Source: an uncultured Eubacterium sp.
Lineage (GTDB): Bacteria > Bacillota > Clostridia > Lachnospirales > Lachnospiraceae
DNA length: 18,653 bases
Assembly: GCA_910579145.1 (NCBI GenBank)
Contig: CAJTTQ010000056.1
Location: forward strand, 1 to 18,653
Direction of reading: 5' to 3'
Numbering within the stretch: the stretch's first letter is position 1; each line of letters begins with the position of its first letter. This document shows positions 1 through 7,031 of the stretch, piece after piece. The notes under the pieces were generated by a model that did no database searches, was not told the origin of the DNA, and saw only the letters and a program-made list of their open reading frames with translations. A program made the position numbers and the translations under genes.

Positions 1-93
1 GCAAACGTAACTAAGTTATAATCGGATTTAATGGACTAATTTCTTATATAAAATTATATATAAAAGTTAATCATTACAATATGGTTGTAACCC

Positions 94-144
94 AAAAAAA
101 CGGGTCGTACCAGCGATTCTCATTCGCTGGTACGACCCGTTTTT
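94..144 (-). terminator. Rho-independent terminator of the large surface-protein gene
   Basis: A perfect 16-bp stem (101-116 pairing with 124-139) encloses a 7-base loop. It is flanked by an A run at 94-100 and a T run at 140-144, so the stem can extend and read as a terminator on either strand. It lies just past the stop codon of the minus-strand gene ending at 160, where the minus transcript gives a GC-rich hairpin followed by seven U. Bidirectional use is possible, but no plus-strand gene ends here inside the window. Confidence 0.9.
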
Positions 145-159
145 CTGTATCTGCCTGTC

Positions 160-3100
160 TCAGGCAGATACTTTTTTGTCACACTCCTCAAACAGATACA
201 CCTGAATGCCGACCGTTTTCGGAATCGGCGGCGCATAGGTCAGATTCTTACAACTCTTGAACGTATACTCCATGACCTGAATGGACTTCGGCAGCTTCTC
301 CATCGCGGAATCCGCGATAAACTCGAGCGCATAACATCCATAAAATGTTGTCGTCAGTTTTGTTACACCTTCTGGTATATCCTCCGGCACCTCAAACAGT
401 GATGTGCCGCGGAATGTATCTGTCAATTCTGTCAACGTCGCAGGAAGCGCCGGCGCCTCACTCAGGCTCGTGCAGCCGCTGAACGTAAAACTGAGATTTT
501 TCAGCGCGGTCAGTTTCGTCAGATCCGGCGCCTCGGCCAGTGAAGTACAGCCTTTAAAGGTTCCGTACAGACTCGTCACTTTTACCGGAAGAGACGGCGC
601 TGTCACCAGGCTCGTGCAGCCGTCGAACGTCTCCGGCAGCTCTGTGATCTCTTTCGGAAGCGCCCCTACGGACAGCAGTGAAGTACAATCCTTAAACGTA
701 CCAAGCATATTTGTTACTTTTTCCGGTATATGGAGTACCGCGATCAGATCCGCACACCCATAAAACATATTCTCCATGTCAGTGATCTGAACGCCGTCTT
801 CAAAACTGACTGCTTTTACCTGACACTTTTTATTCGAAGCGAATACGCCGGTCTTCGTGCGTCTCTCATATCCGCCCTCAAACTTACACGTCAGTTCGCC
901 CGTAAGCGTCCCGTCCGCTCTCATGACTCTCATCTTTGCCGGGATCAGTATACTATCTTTGGTTCCGATATATTTTTTCAGCAATACGGAGCCTTCCGCT
1001 TCATTCAGAATATACTCCCAGTCCTCATATGTCGTTTTCACCGTCGTCAGCTTCTCTGAACAACCGGAACATTTGCCGCTGTCGTCATAATGGTGTCCGT
1101 CCGCCGCAAAACGGCTCTGAACAGCCGCGCAAACGCCGCACGTCCGCTCCTGCAGTCCCGCTTTTCCATGCGACGGAGCCGTCTTTGTACCCCATGCGCT
1201 CCATGTGTGGCCTTTCGGCTGGATCAGCGTGACTTCTATCTGACTCGAACAGGTTTCTTCTGTTCCGTCTGCTTTTTTCCACTTATTCAGGCAATGCTTG
1301 GATTTTCTTCCGGGTTCAGAACAGACCGGCTCCAGATCTGTCGTCCACGCCGTATCATATTTATGCCCGAGCGGGGAAAGGATATCAAGCTTCTTTGTAC
1401 CGCACGTTCCTGTCACCGTACCGTCCTCTCCCACGACTTCCCTCTTACAAGTGGATGTCTTCGATCCCTCTTCGGTACACGTCGGCTCCACGATCACGGC
1501 CGAAGCCTCGTCCCAGTCATGACCCAAAGGAGCAATGAGGCTCGTATTTTTCGTCGCCCGGCAGCCATCCCGCTCACAGTGAACCGATTTTGTTCCACTC
1601 AGCGTACAGGTCGGGGGCTCATCCTGCGTATAAACCTCTTTTCCCTTGTCGTCCTTCGTCCAGTCGTGCCCCAATGACGTCACGAGTTCCGTTCTCTTCT
1701 TTCCACAAAGAACCGGCTTTCCATCGGCGCCAACAAGTTCTTTTCCGTCGTCGTCCAAAAGCGCGCGCTGGCACGTATATGTTTTGATCCCAGGCATGAC
1801 ACACGTCGGCTTAGGATCGATCACTCCCTCGTCCGGCCTGCCGTCCTTTCCATCATTGTATAAATGCCCCAGTAATGGGATATTCCGGATGTCCGTGCGG
1901 TAATCACAGTTTTTGCAGTGTTTCGAACGTTTTCCAACCTCGGTACAGGTCGCTGGTACATCAATACGGTAATCATCTTCGAGTTCGTGTTCTTTTAATG
2001 CAAGTGTTTTTGTCCGCACTTCCTTGCAGACCTTACAGGTAGATGTCTCGGTCCCCCGCACACTACAGGTTGATTCTATCGTCTCAACCTCCCAGTCATG
2101 ACCGTTTGCCGGGATCGTAATGTTTCTTTTCGCCGAACAGGTCAGGCAGACCGAAATCCTTTTCCCTCCAACCACACACGTCGGCTCCGAAGTAACCTCA
2201 CCATAGTTCCATGTATGGCCAGTCGGTTCGATATTTTCCGTCTTCGTTCCGGTACAGTCTTCAACGATACAATGATACTCCCTGATACCGGTCGAGACAC
2301 AGGTAGGACTCTTTTTGATCTCACCTTCATCCCACGTATGCCCGAGGGCATCGATCGCTTCCGTCTTCTCACCGTCACATCCGTCAACGGTACACGTATA
2401 CTTTATCTTTCCTTTTTTCGTACAGGTCGGCTCTTCCAAAACCTCACCGGGTACAGACCATGTGTGGCCGTTTGCCTTCACGATCTCCCGCTTTGTCTCG
2501 CCGCAGCCTGCCCGGTCACACTCATACTCCGCCTCTCCGACTTCGGTACACGTCGGTTCCTTGACCAATGGCGTTTTTTTCTGAAAATTGTGCCCAAGTG
2601 CTGCTGCCGCTCTCTCCCTTTTTTTACTGCATTTACTACAGGTAGATGTCTCAACCCCCTCCATCATGCAAGATGGTTCCGACGTCACAAGCCAGTCACT
2701 CCACTCGTGATCACACGGCCCTTTTATGACTACGATCCGGCAGGACGCTTTCAATCCCCGGCAGGACGCTGTGATCTTTGCCGTTGTATCCACAGGCGTA
2801 TCTTCCGTCACCAGCACGATACCGCTCTGGTACACATTGATACCTCCCAGAAAATCGTTTGACCATATCACTTTATCTGTCGCCGTCACCGGCGTCACAA
2901 CCGCTTTCAGACGGATGCTCTCCCCGGCAGCGATCTCCACGACCGCACCTTCGGCGATCGGATTTCCTTCCTCGTCCGCGAGGGAAAGTCCTGTCGCCGC
3001 TGTCCCCACGGAAGAAGGAGCATCGGGTTTGGCAGGCATGACCGGAAAGGGCTCTAAGATCGGATCTCCAGCCGGCGCAAACAAAACCGGCGGCGCCGCA

Positions 3101-3507
3101 TAGGAAACAGCTTTGGTGGTTTCCGCCTTTTTCTCCACCCTCACCTTCATTTTCGCCTTCACGGTCTTCTTCGCTTTCGAGCGGATCGTCACGGTTGCCT
3201 TACCTTCTTTTATTCCCTTTATGATCCCTTTCGAAGTCACCTTCGCCACTTTTTTATTTGAAGTGGTAAAGGTCACTTTTTTATTCGCCGCCTTCGACGG
3301 CGCCACTGAATATCCGATTTTCTTCGAATCCCCAACCGACATACAAAACGTCGACGATTCTGCCGCACCGGATACGCGGATCTTCTTCGGCATCACTTTC
3401 TTTTTCGCCTGTATTTCCCCGCCGCGGGCCGTGGCCGCTGTCATCCCGGCGATCATCAGGGACATTCCAACTATTATATGAAACCTGCTCCGACTTTTCT
3501 TCTTCAT
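160..3507 (-). CDS. Large secreted surface protein: Big_2 Ig-like domain, Cys/His repeats, BspA-like leucine-rich repeats
   Basis: This 1115-residue protein is probably exported to the cell surface or medium. Residues 1-34 form a signal peptide: basic KKKSRSR, a hydrophobic core, then an Ala/Gly-rich end. Residues about 36-125 match a Big_2 Ig-like domain (TSNKKVAKVTSKG..IKGIKEGKATVTI), and about 170-262 form a second, weaker Ig-like module. Residues 265-820 carry about twelve repeats plus a half repeat, each with GH.W, then EPTC..xG, then C..C; loops between the two late cysteines are enlarged in repeats 8, 10 and 11. Residues about 905-1110 are BspA/LRR_5-type repeats (TFxGCTSLxxAPxLP). No LPXTG motif or membrane anchor is visible at the C-terminus. 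It is monocistronic: a terminator follows and spoVAC lies 138 bp upstream. The start is the ATG at 3507; a GGAGG lies 16 bases upstream and a weaker GGGAAG lies closer. The ligand is unknown; adhesion is an inference from BspA proteins. Confidence 0.85.
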   Translation of the reverse strand: MKKKSRSRFHIIVGMSLMIAGMTAATARGGEIQAKKKVMPKKIRVSGAAESSTFCMSVGDSKKIGYSVAPSKAANKKVTFTTSNKKVAKVTSKGIIKGIKEGKATVTIRSKAKKTVKAKMKVRVEKKAETTKAVSYAAPPVLFAPAGDPILEPFPVMPAKPDAPSSVGTAATGLSLADEEGNPIAEGAVVEIAAGESIRLKAVVTPVTATDKVIWSNDFLGGINVYQSGIVLVTEDTPVDTTAKITASCRGLKASCRIVVIKGPCDHEWSDWLVTSEPSCMMEGVETSTCSKCSKKRERAAAALGHNFQKKTPLVKEPTCTEVGEAEYECDRAGCGETKREIVKANGHTWSVPGEVLEEPTCTKKGKIKYTCTVDGCDGEKTEAIDALGHTWDEGEIKKSPTCVSTGIREYHCIVEDCTGTKTENIEPTGHTWNYGEVTSEPTCVVGGKRISVCLTCSAKRNITIPANGHDWEVETIESTCSVRGTETSTCKVCKEVRTKTLALKEHELEDDYRIDVPATCTEVGKRSKHCKNCDYRTDIRNIPLLGHLYNDGKDGRPDEGVIDPKPTCVMPGIKTYTCQRALLDDDGKELVGADGKPVLCGKKRTELVTSLGHDWTKDDKGKEVYTQDEPPTCTLSGTKSVHCERDGCRATKNTSLIAPLGHDWDEASAVIVEPTCTEEGSKTSTCKREVVGEDGTVTGTCGTKKLDILSPLGHKYDTAWTTDLEPVCSEPGRKSKHCLNKWKKADGTEETCSSQIEVTLIQPKGHTWSAWGTKTAPSHGKAGLQERTCGVCAAVQSRFAADGHHYDDSGKCSGCSEKLTTVKTTYEDWEYILNEAEGSVLLKKYIGTKDSILIPAKMRVMRADGTLTGELTCKFEGGYERRTKTGVFASNKKCQVKAVSFEDGVQITDMENMFYGCADLIAVLHIPEKVTNMLGTFKDCTSLLSVGALPKEITELPETFDGCTSLVTAPSLPVKVTSLYGTFKGCTSLAEAPDLTKLTALKNLSFTFSGCTSLSEAPALPATLTELTDTFRGTSLFEVPEDIPEGVTKLTTTFYGCYALEFIADSAMEKLPKSIQVMEYTFKSCKNLTYAPPIPKTVGIQVYLFEECDKKVSA

Positions 3508-3584
3508 ATGCTTCCCAGCCTTTCCTCCAAATATCTATTTTCTGATCCAGTCAAAATGAGATCATATATTGCTACACTATAGAT

Positions 3585-3590
3585 ATTATA
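3585..3590 (-). promoter_or_regulatory. Possible -10 box for the surface-protein gene
   Basis: The minus strand reads TATAAT here, about 78 bases upstream of the ATG at 3507. No good -35 hexamer lies at 16-18 bp, so this is only a candidate. The rest of the 3508-3645 gap is AT-rich and holds nothing else I can name. Confidence 0.3.
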
Positions 3591-3645
3591 TCGGCAGATC
3601 CGCACAAAAAATTTATTCTTCTCCTCTTAAATTTTCCAACCTTTG

Positions 3646-4146
3646 TTAAAACCATCCCATCCATTTCCCGATCCAGTAAATAAGCCCCAGAAACCAGCTC
3701 GTCACTACGCCGTACAAAATGACCGGCCCGGCGATCGTAAAGATCTTACAGCCGACACCGAATACCCATCCTTCTTTTTTAAACTCGATGGCCGGCGCCG
3801 CCACACTGTTGGCAAACCCGGTGATCGGGACGAGCGTTCCCGCTCCGGCAAAATTCGCGATCTTCGGGTAAATATTTAAGCCGGTCAGCAGCACGCTCAA
3901 GAAAATAAGGGATAATGTGTTATACAATGCCGCCGTCTCCTTATCGAGTCCCAGATACATATACAGACTGATCAGCGCCTGTCCGATCACACATATGATC
4001 CCGCCGACGAAAAACGCCTTGCACAGGTTCATCATCCAGCTGACCTTGGGCGTGTTTTCATCCACATAATCATTATACTTATTATTCCTCTCCTCCTGAG
4101 CGCTTTCATAGATTACTTCATTAATATCTGTTTTCTGATTATTCAT
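3646..4146 (-). CDS. spoVAC: Stage V sporulation protein AC
   Basis: SpoVAC is a membrane subunit of the SpoVA channel, which moves Ca-dipicolinic acid into the forespore and releases it at germination. The 166-residue product has the family signature regions CKAFFVGGIICVIGQ, then FAGAGTLVPITGFANSVAAPAIE, and a Gly-rich segment EGWVFGVGCKIFTIAGPV. Several hydrophobic segments run from about residue 40 to the end. The soluble N-terminus is slightly longer than in Bacillus SpoVAC (about 150 residues). The ATG has GAGGA six to seven bases upstream. It is the third gene of the spoVAA-AB-AC run and is separated from spoVAB by 106 bp that contain a hairpin. spoVAD, which normally follows, is absent from this position. 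Confidence 0.93.
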   Translation of the reverse strand: MNNQKTDINEVIYESAQEERNNKYNDYVDENTPKVSWMMNLCKAFFVGGIICVIGQALISLYMYLGLDKETAALYNTLSLIFLSVLLTGLNIYPKIANFAGAGTLVPITGFANSVAAPAIEFKKEGWVFGVGCKIFTIAGPVILYGVVTSWFLGLIYWIGKWMGWF

Positions 4147-4215
4147 AGCTTTTCCTCATTTCCGCGCAGGACTTTAGCTCCATTGGGACTTCAAATCCGC
4201 GTCTTTTTTTGCGCA

Positions 4216-4243
4216 AAGCCATTATATGGCCTTCGAATGGCTT
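4216..4243 (-). other. Intercistronic hairpin between spoVAB and spoVAC
   Basis: A perfect 8-bp stem (4216-4223 with 4236-4243) encloses a 12-base loop, just past the spoVAB stop on the minus strand. No U run follows the stem in the direction of transcription, so it does not read as a terminator. It could be an mRNA stability or processing element; that role is inferred only from position. Confidence 0.5.
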
Positions 4244-4252
4244 ACGAGTTCG

Positions 4253-4663
4253 TTAAAAAAAGTATTGAATGATCGTTCCGATCAGCTTCCCCGCCGCGAA
4301 GGCAATCAGTATGAGCGGCAGCCCCTGCCGCATTTTCAGGCGGTGTACAAAAATCGGGATCACACGCAGGCTCTCGGCAAGCGCCATCGACAGACAGCCG
4401 ACAAATACGCCGGCGCAAAGTCCGAAGATGCCCATTCCCACTTGCGTTACCGGAAAATGCTTCACAAAGAGGAGCACGATATTTCCGGCTGTTCCCCCGA
4501 GGATGATCGCCACCTCATAGCCGTACAGATGCGCCGCCGTCCCCGTGCGCTGGGCAAGCCTGGGAATGATGTCAAGCATCGTGATAAAGGCAAATACGCC
4601 GGCAGATACCGTCATCCCAAAACAGAGTCCGAAAAAGCACAGCACGATATTCTCAATTAACAT
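4253..4663 (-). CDS. spoVAB: Stage V sporulation protein AB
   Basis: SpoVAB is a small integral membrane protein of the SpoVA locus, needed with its partners for dipicolinic acid uptake; its own biochemical role is not settled. The product is about 136 residues and mostly hydrophobic, with four to five predicted membrane segments and the conserved stretch FITMLDIIPRLAQRT near residue 27, as in Bacillus SpoVAB (about 140 residues). The reading frame overlaps the end of spoVAA, which suggests translational coupling. An ATG (4661-4663) is immediately preceded by an in-frame TTG (4664-4666). A GGGAGGG sits 8-9 bases before the TTG and about 12 before the ATG, so either could be used. Confidence 0.88.
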   Translation of the reverse strand: MLIENIVLCFFGLCFGMTVSAGVFAFITMLDIIPRLAQRTGTAAHLYGYEVAIILGGTAGNIVLLFVKHFPVTQVGMGIFGLCAGVFVGCLSMALAESLRVIPIFVHRLKMRQGLPLILIAFAAGKLIGTIIQYFF

Positions 4664-5279
4664 CAATCGTCTTTCCCTCCCTCGAAGATGATTTCAGCAT
4701 CGCCTTATTCATCTGTTCCTCGTACGTTCTCATCTCGATCTGGATCGGCGTCGGGTCATTTTTGATATCCCGCCGCTTAAAATGGTTGTAGAACACGATG
4801 ATTCCGATCGGCATCCCGATGGCATAGGAGATCTCGAGTACGCTCCCCCCTGTTTTCATCTCACCTGTCACGATCTGGTAGATCTTCTCAAACACCCCTG
4901 ACACATTGACATCCTCATTAAACGTCATGATCGTAAAGGCCGCTCCGAAAAACACGACCGCCGTCACGAGGACTGCCTTCACATATTCCCAAGCCTTTGA
5001 CGGCTTTTTCCCCTCCTCATACTCCACGATAAAATCCTGTTCGCCCAGATTTTCAATCGTGATCTGAGGATAGAGTTTATGAATGGTTTCGTACACTTTC
5101 GTTATCGTAAACATCGTGAGTTTCTGTCCGTCTTTTGGGATCGTATAAAATGGTTCTTTTTCCAGTTTCTGCACCATTGCTTTATTGACGCTGTAAAGTG
5201 TGGCAACATCCTTTAGCGTTAAATCTCGTTTCGTGACCGGGATATTTTGCTCTGCCTTCACATAAAGTATATCTTCCAT
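4653..5279 (-). CDS. spoVAA: Stage V sporulation protein AA
   Basis: SpoVAA is the first gene product of the spoVA operon, active in the forespore inner membrane with SpoVAB and SpoVAC. Of 208 residues, about 1-90 form a soluble N-terminal domain (LTLKDVATLYSVNKAMVQKL, then KVYETIHKLYPQITIENLG). Two membrane segments follow, at about 97-118 and 147-165, and then a charged C-terminal tail. This is the usual SpoVAA layout. The ATG has GGAGGAG close upstream and sits about 40 bases downstream of a sigma-G-like -10 element. It is transcribed divergently from the amidase gene at 5425. Expression late in the forespore is inferred from that promoter and from known spoVA regulation. Confidence 0.9.
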   Translation of the reverse strand: MEDILYVKAEQNIPVTKRDLTLKDVATLYSVNKAMVQKLEKEPFYTIPKDGQKLTMFTITKVYETIHKLYPQITIENLGEQDFIVEYEEGKKPSKAWEYVKAVLVTAVVFFGAAFTIMTFNEDVNVSGVFEKIYQIVTGEMKTGGSVLEISYAIGMPIGIIVFYNHFKRRDIKNDPTPIQIEMRTYEEQMNKAMLKSSSREGKTIDVN

Positions 5280-5318
5280 CCGAACTCCTCCATTTAGTTG
5301 AACATCCTGTTTTACACC

Positions 5319-5348
5319 TACTATTTCCCAGCGCGCGTTTTTTTATGC
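5319..5348 (-). promoter_or_regulatory. Sigma-G-like forespore promoter of the spoVA operon
   Basis: On the minus strand GCATA (5344-5348) and AATAGTA (5319-5325) are separated by exactly 18 bases. The known sigma-G pattern is GHATR-N18-CATNNTA. The -35 part fits fully and the -10 part misses only its first base. The start site would fall about 33 bases before the spoVAA ATG. The gene behind it is a classical sigma-G target, which supports the match. Confidence 0.65.
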
Positions 5349-5368
5349 ACGCCACTTTTCCGCAAAAA

Positions 5369-5400
5369 ACATAACCTTTTGCCACTCATGACATATAATG
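5369..5400 (+). promoter_or_regulatory. Candidate sporulation-type promoter of the amidase gene
   Basis: CATATAATG lies at 5392-5400. With AC at 5374-5375 and a 16-base spacer it fits the sigma-K pattern AC-N16-CATANNNTA with one mismatch. The same bases also give ACATA-N18-CATATAA, a sigma-G-like pattern with one mismatch in each element, and contain a plain TATAAT without a good -35. A sporulation sigma factor is plausible, but which one cannot be decided by eye. Confidence 0.35.
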
Positions 5401-5424
5401 AAAATAAAAAAGTAGAGGATCCAT

Positions 5425-6000
5425 ATGGCAATCAAAATTTTTGTTGATCAGGGACATAATCCGTATGGCTTTAATGCGGGAGCGGAAGGTTTTGGCGCCA
5501 GGGAGCAGGACATTACGTACATCGTCGGCGCTTATCTCGCAGACATCTTAGCCGCCGATTACCGGTTCGATGTGGCTACATCCAGGCAGAACCCGACCGA
5601 AATCCTCGGTTATGACAACAGTTCCAGTCTGAGGGAACGGGTCGACATGGCAAATACGTGGGGCGCCGATTATTTTATCAGCATCCACGTAAACGCAAAC
5701 GTAAATCCATCCATTAATGGAACGGAAGCTTACGTTTACGCGGAGGGAAGCCCTTCGTATTATCTCGGGACAGACATCGTGGAAGAGATCGTGCGCCGCG
5801 TAGGCACAAAAAATAACGGCACTTATGTAAGGCCGTCATTGTATGTCCTGCGGCGGACACAAATGCCCGCCGTCCTTGTTGAACTCGCTTATATAACGAA
5901 TTATGAAGATTTTCTGCTGCTCACCACGATGCAGTACCAGTTTGCTTATGGCATATATGTAGGTCTTTTAAACTATCTCGGACTGCCGCAGCTCACATAG
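5425..6000 (+). CDS. Leaderless N-acetylmuramoyl-L-alanine amidase (Amidase_3, CwlC-like)
   Basis: Amidase_3 enzymes are zinc hydrolases that cut the bond between N-acetylmuramic acid and the L-alanine of the stem peptide. The expected zinc and catalytic residues are present: H11 (VDQGHNP), E27 (GAREQD), H88 (ISIHVNA) and E153 (VELAYITN). The 191 residues are essentially the bare catalytic domain, without a signal peptide, SPOR, SH3 or wall-binding repeats. In this it resembles the catalytic half of Bacillus CwlC, a mother-cell lysis amidase that also lacks a leader. The ATG is preceded by a weak AGAGG. It is divergent from spoVAA, and its stop codon is only 5 bp from the end of uppP on the other strand. 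A role in mother-cell or spore wall lysis is inferred from context and promoter. Confidence 0.85.
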   Translation: MAIKIFVDQGHNPYGFNAGAEGFGAREQDITYIVGAYLADILAADYRFDVATSRQNPTEILGYDNSSSLRERVDMANTWGADYFISIHVNANVNPSINGTEAYVYAEGSPSYYLGTDIVEEIVRRVGTKNNGTYVRPSLYVLRRTQMPAVLVELAYITNYEDFLLLTTMQYQFAYGIYVGLLNYLGLPQLT

Positions 6001-6005
6001 TTTCC

Positions 6006-6860
6006 TTAGATCGGAGACGCGCCGCTGATTCCGAAATACAACAGCACCAAGACCCCGAGTATGATCCGGTAATAACCGAAAACCTTAAAATCATGTTTCC
6101 GTATATAACCCATCAGGAATTTGATGACAAACAGAGATACGACAAAAGCTACAAACATACCGACCAGAAGTACCGTGATCTCCATCGCGCCGTAACTGAA
6201 TCCGTTCATGATACTTTTTACGACTTTCAACAGACTGGCCCCGAACATGACCGGTATCGCCAGATAAAACGTAAATTCCGCCGCTACCCCCCTGGACACG
6301 CCAATGATCAGCGCGCCGACGATCGTCGCGCCCGATCTCGACGTGCCGGGGATGATGGCTGCTAAAAGCTGGAAAATACCTATGATGATCACCGTCTGAT
6401 ACGTGAGTTCGCTCACTGAAGTGATCACCGGACGCTTCCCCTTATTCCAGTTCTCGACTAAAATAAACAGGACGCCGTAAATAATGAGCGCGCCTGCCAC
6501 AACGATCTGATTGTAAAACATCTCATCGATCACGTCGTCAAACAGCACTCCCACGACTGCCGCCGGGATACATGCCACGATGATCTTAAACCACATCTGC
6601 ATGATATCCTGCTTTATGACACCTTCCCCCTGTCCGGGATGAAAGTTAAATGGAAATATTTTCTTCCAAAACAAAAGAACCACAGCCATGATCGCCCCCA
6701 GCTGCACGACAACCAAAAACATTTCCGAAAAATCTCCATTCGTAAAGTTCAAAAACTGGTTCACCAAAATCATATGCCCGGTACTGCTGACCGGAAGCCA
6801 TTCCGTGATTCCTTCTACGATTCCAAGAACAACTGCCACAAAAACATCAAAAATACCCAT
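6006..6860 (-). CDS. uppP: Undecaprenyl-diphosphatase (BacA/UppP family)
   Basis: UppP removes a phosphate from undecaprenyl pyrophosphate, regenerating the lipid carrier for peptidoglycan and wall polymers; overexpression confers bacitracin resistance. Both family motifs are intact in the 284-residue product: GIVEGITEWLPVSSTGH (E16, E20, S25-S26, H29) and IPGTSRSGAT (P171-S176). About eight hydrophobic segments span the protein. I chose the ATG at 6858-6860 because AGAGAGG lies 9 bases before it; an upstream in-frame TTG at 6890 would add ten residues but has no ribosome site. A well-formed sigma-A promoter lies at 6905-6933. The gene converges on the amidase and diverges from the lipid operon. 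Confidence 0.95.
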   Translation of the reverse strand: MGIFDVFVAVVLGIVEGITEWLPVSSTGHMILVNQFLNFTNGDFSEMFLVVVQLGAIMAVVLLFWKKIFPFNFHPGQGEGVIKQDIMQMWFKIIVACIPAAVVGVLFDDVIDEMFYNQIVVAGALIIYGVLFILVENWNKGKRPVITSVSELTYQTVIIIGIFQLLAAIIPGTSRSGATIVGALIIGVSRGVAAEFTFYLAIPVMFGASLLKVVKSIMNGFSYGAMEITVLLVGMFVAFVVSLFVIKFLMGYIRKHDFKVFGYYRIILGVLVLLYFGISGASPI

Positions 6861-6904
6861 ATTCTGATTCCTCTCTATCTGCCTGTTCAAATTTTACCAA
6901 AATC

Positions 6905-6933
6905 ATTCTAACATACTTTTTTCTTCAAAACAA
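6905..6933 (-). promoter_or_regulatory. Sigma-A promoter of uppP
   Basis: The minus strand carries TTGTTT (6928-6933), a 17-base spacer and TAGAAT (6905-6910), with a TG one base before the -10 box (extended -10). The start site would be about 40 bases before the uppP ATG. It is back to back with the promoter at 6951-6979. Confidence 0.75.
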
Positions 6934-6950
6934 GTTACCTTCAAAATTTA

Positions 6951-6979
6951 TTGCAAAAAACTTCTTACTATGATAAAAT
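6951..6979 (+). promoter_or_regulatory. Sigma-A promoter of the lipid operon
   Basis: TTGCAA (6951-6956), a 17-base spacer and TAAAAT (6974-6979), with a TGA directly before the -10 box (extended -10). The predicted start lies about 46 bases upstream of the PAP2 ATG at 7032, which excludes the longer in-frame start at 6951. Confidence 0.75.
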
Positions 6980-7031
6980 GACTTTTAGTTGTGTAACAAT
7001 TCATCACATTATGATTTGGAGAAGACCAACG

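Noticed and set aside
1085..2387. Short minus-strand frames nested in the surface-protein gene.
   Set aside because: They lie out of frame inside a long, convincing gene and repeat because the gene is repetitive.
404..3481. Many plus-strand open frames of 60-250 codons opposite the surface-protein gene.
   Set aside because: They are antisense shadows of a repetitive, GC-rich reading frame; none has a ribosome site or recognisable domain, and the minus frame has signal peptide, domains and terminator.
6861..6890. Longer uppP with a TTG start adding ten residues.
   Set aside because: The ribosome site AGAGAGG lies inside that extension and is placed correctly for the ATG at 6860.
6951..7031. 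Longer PAP2 protein starting at 6951.
   Set aside because: The extension covers the -35, spacer and -10 of the operon promoter; the ATG at 7032 has its own GGAG.
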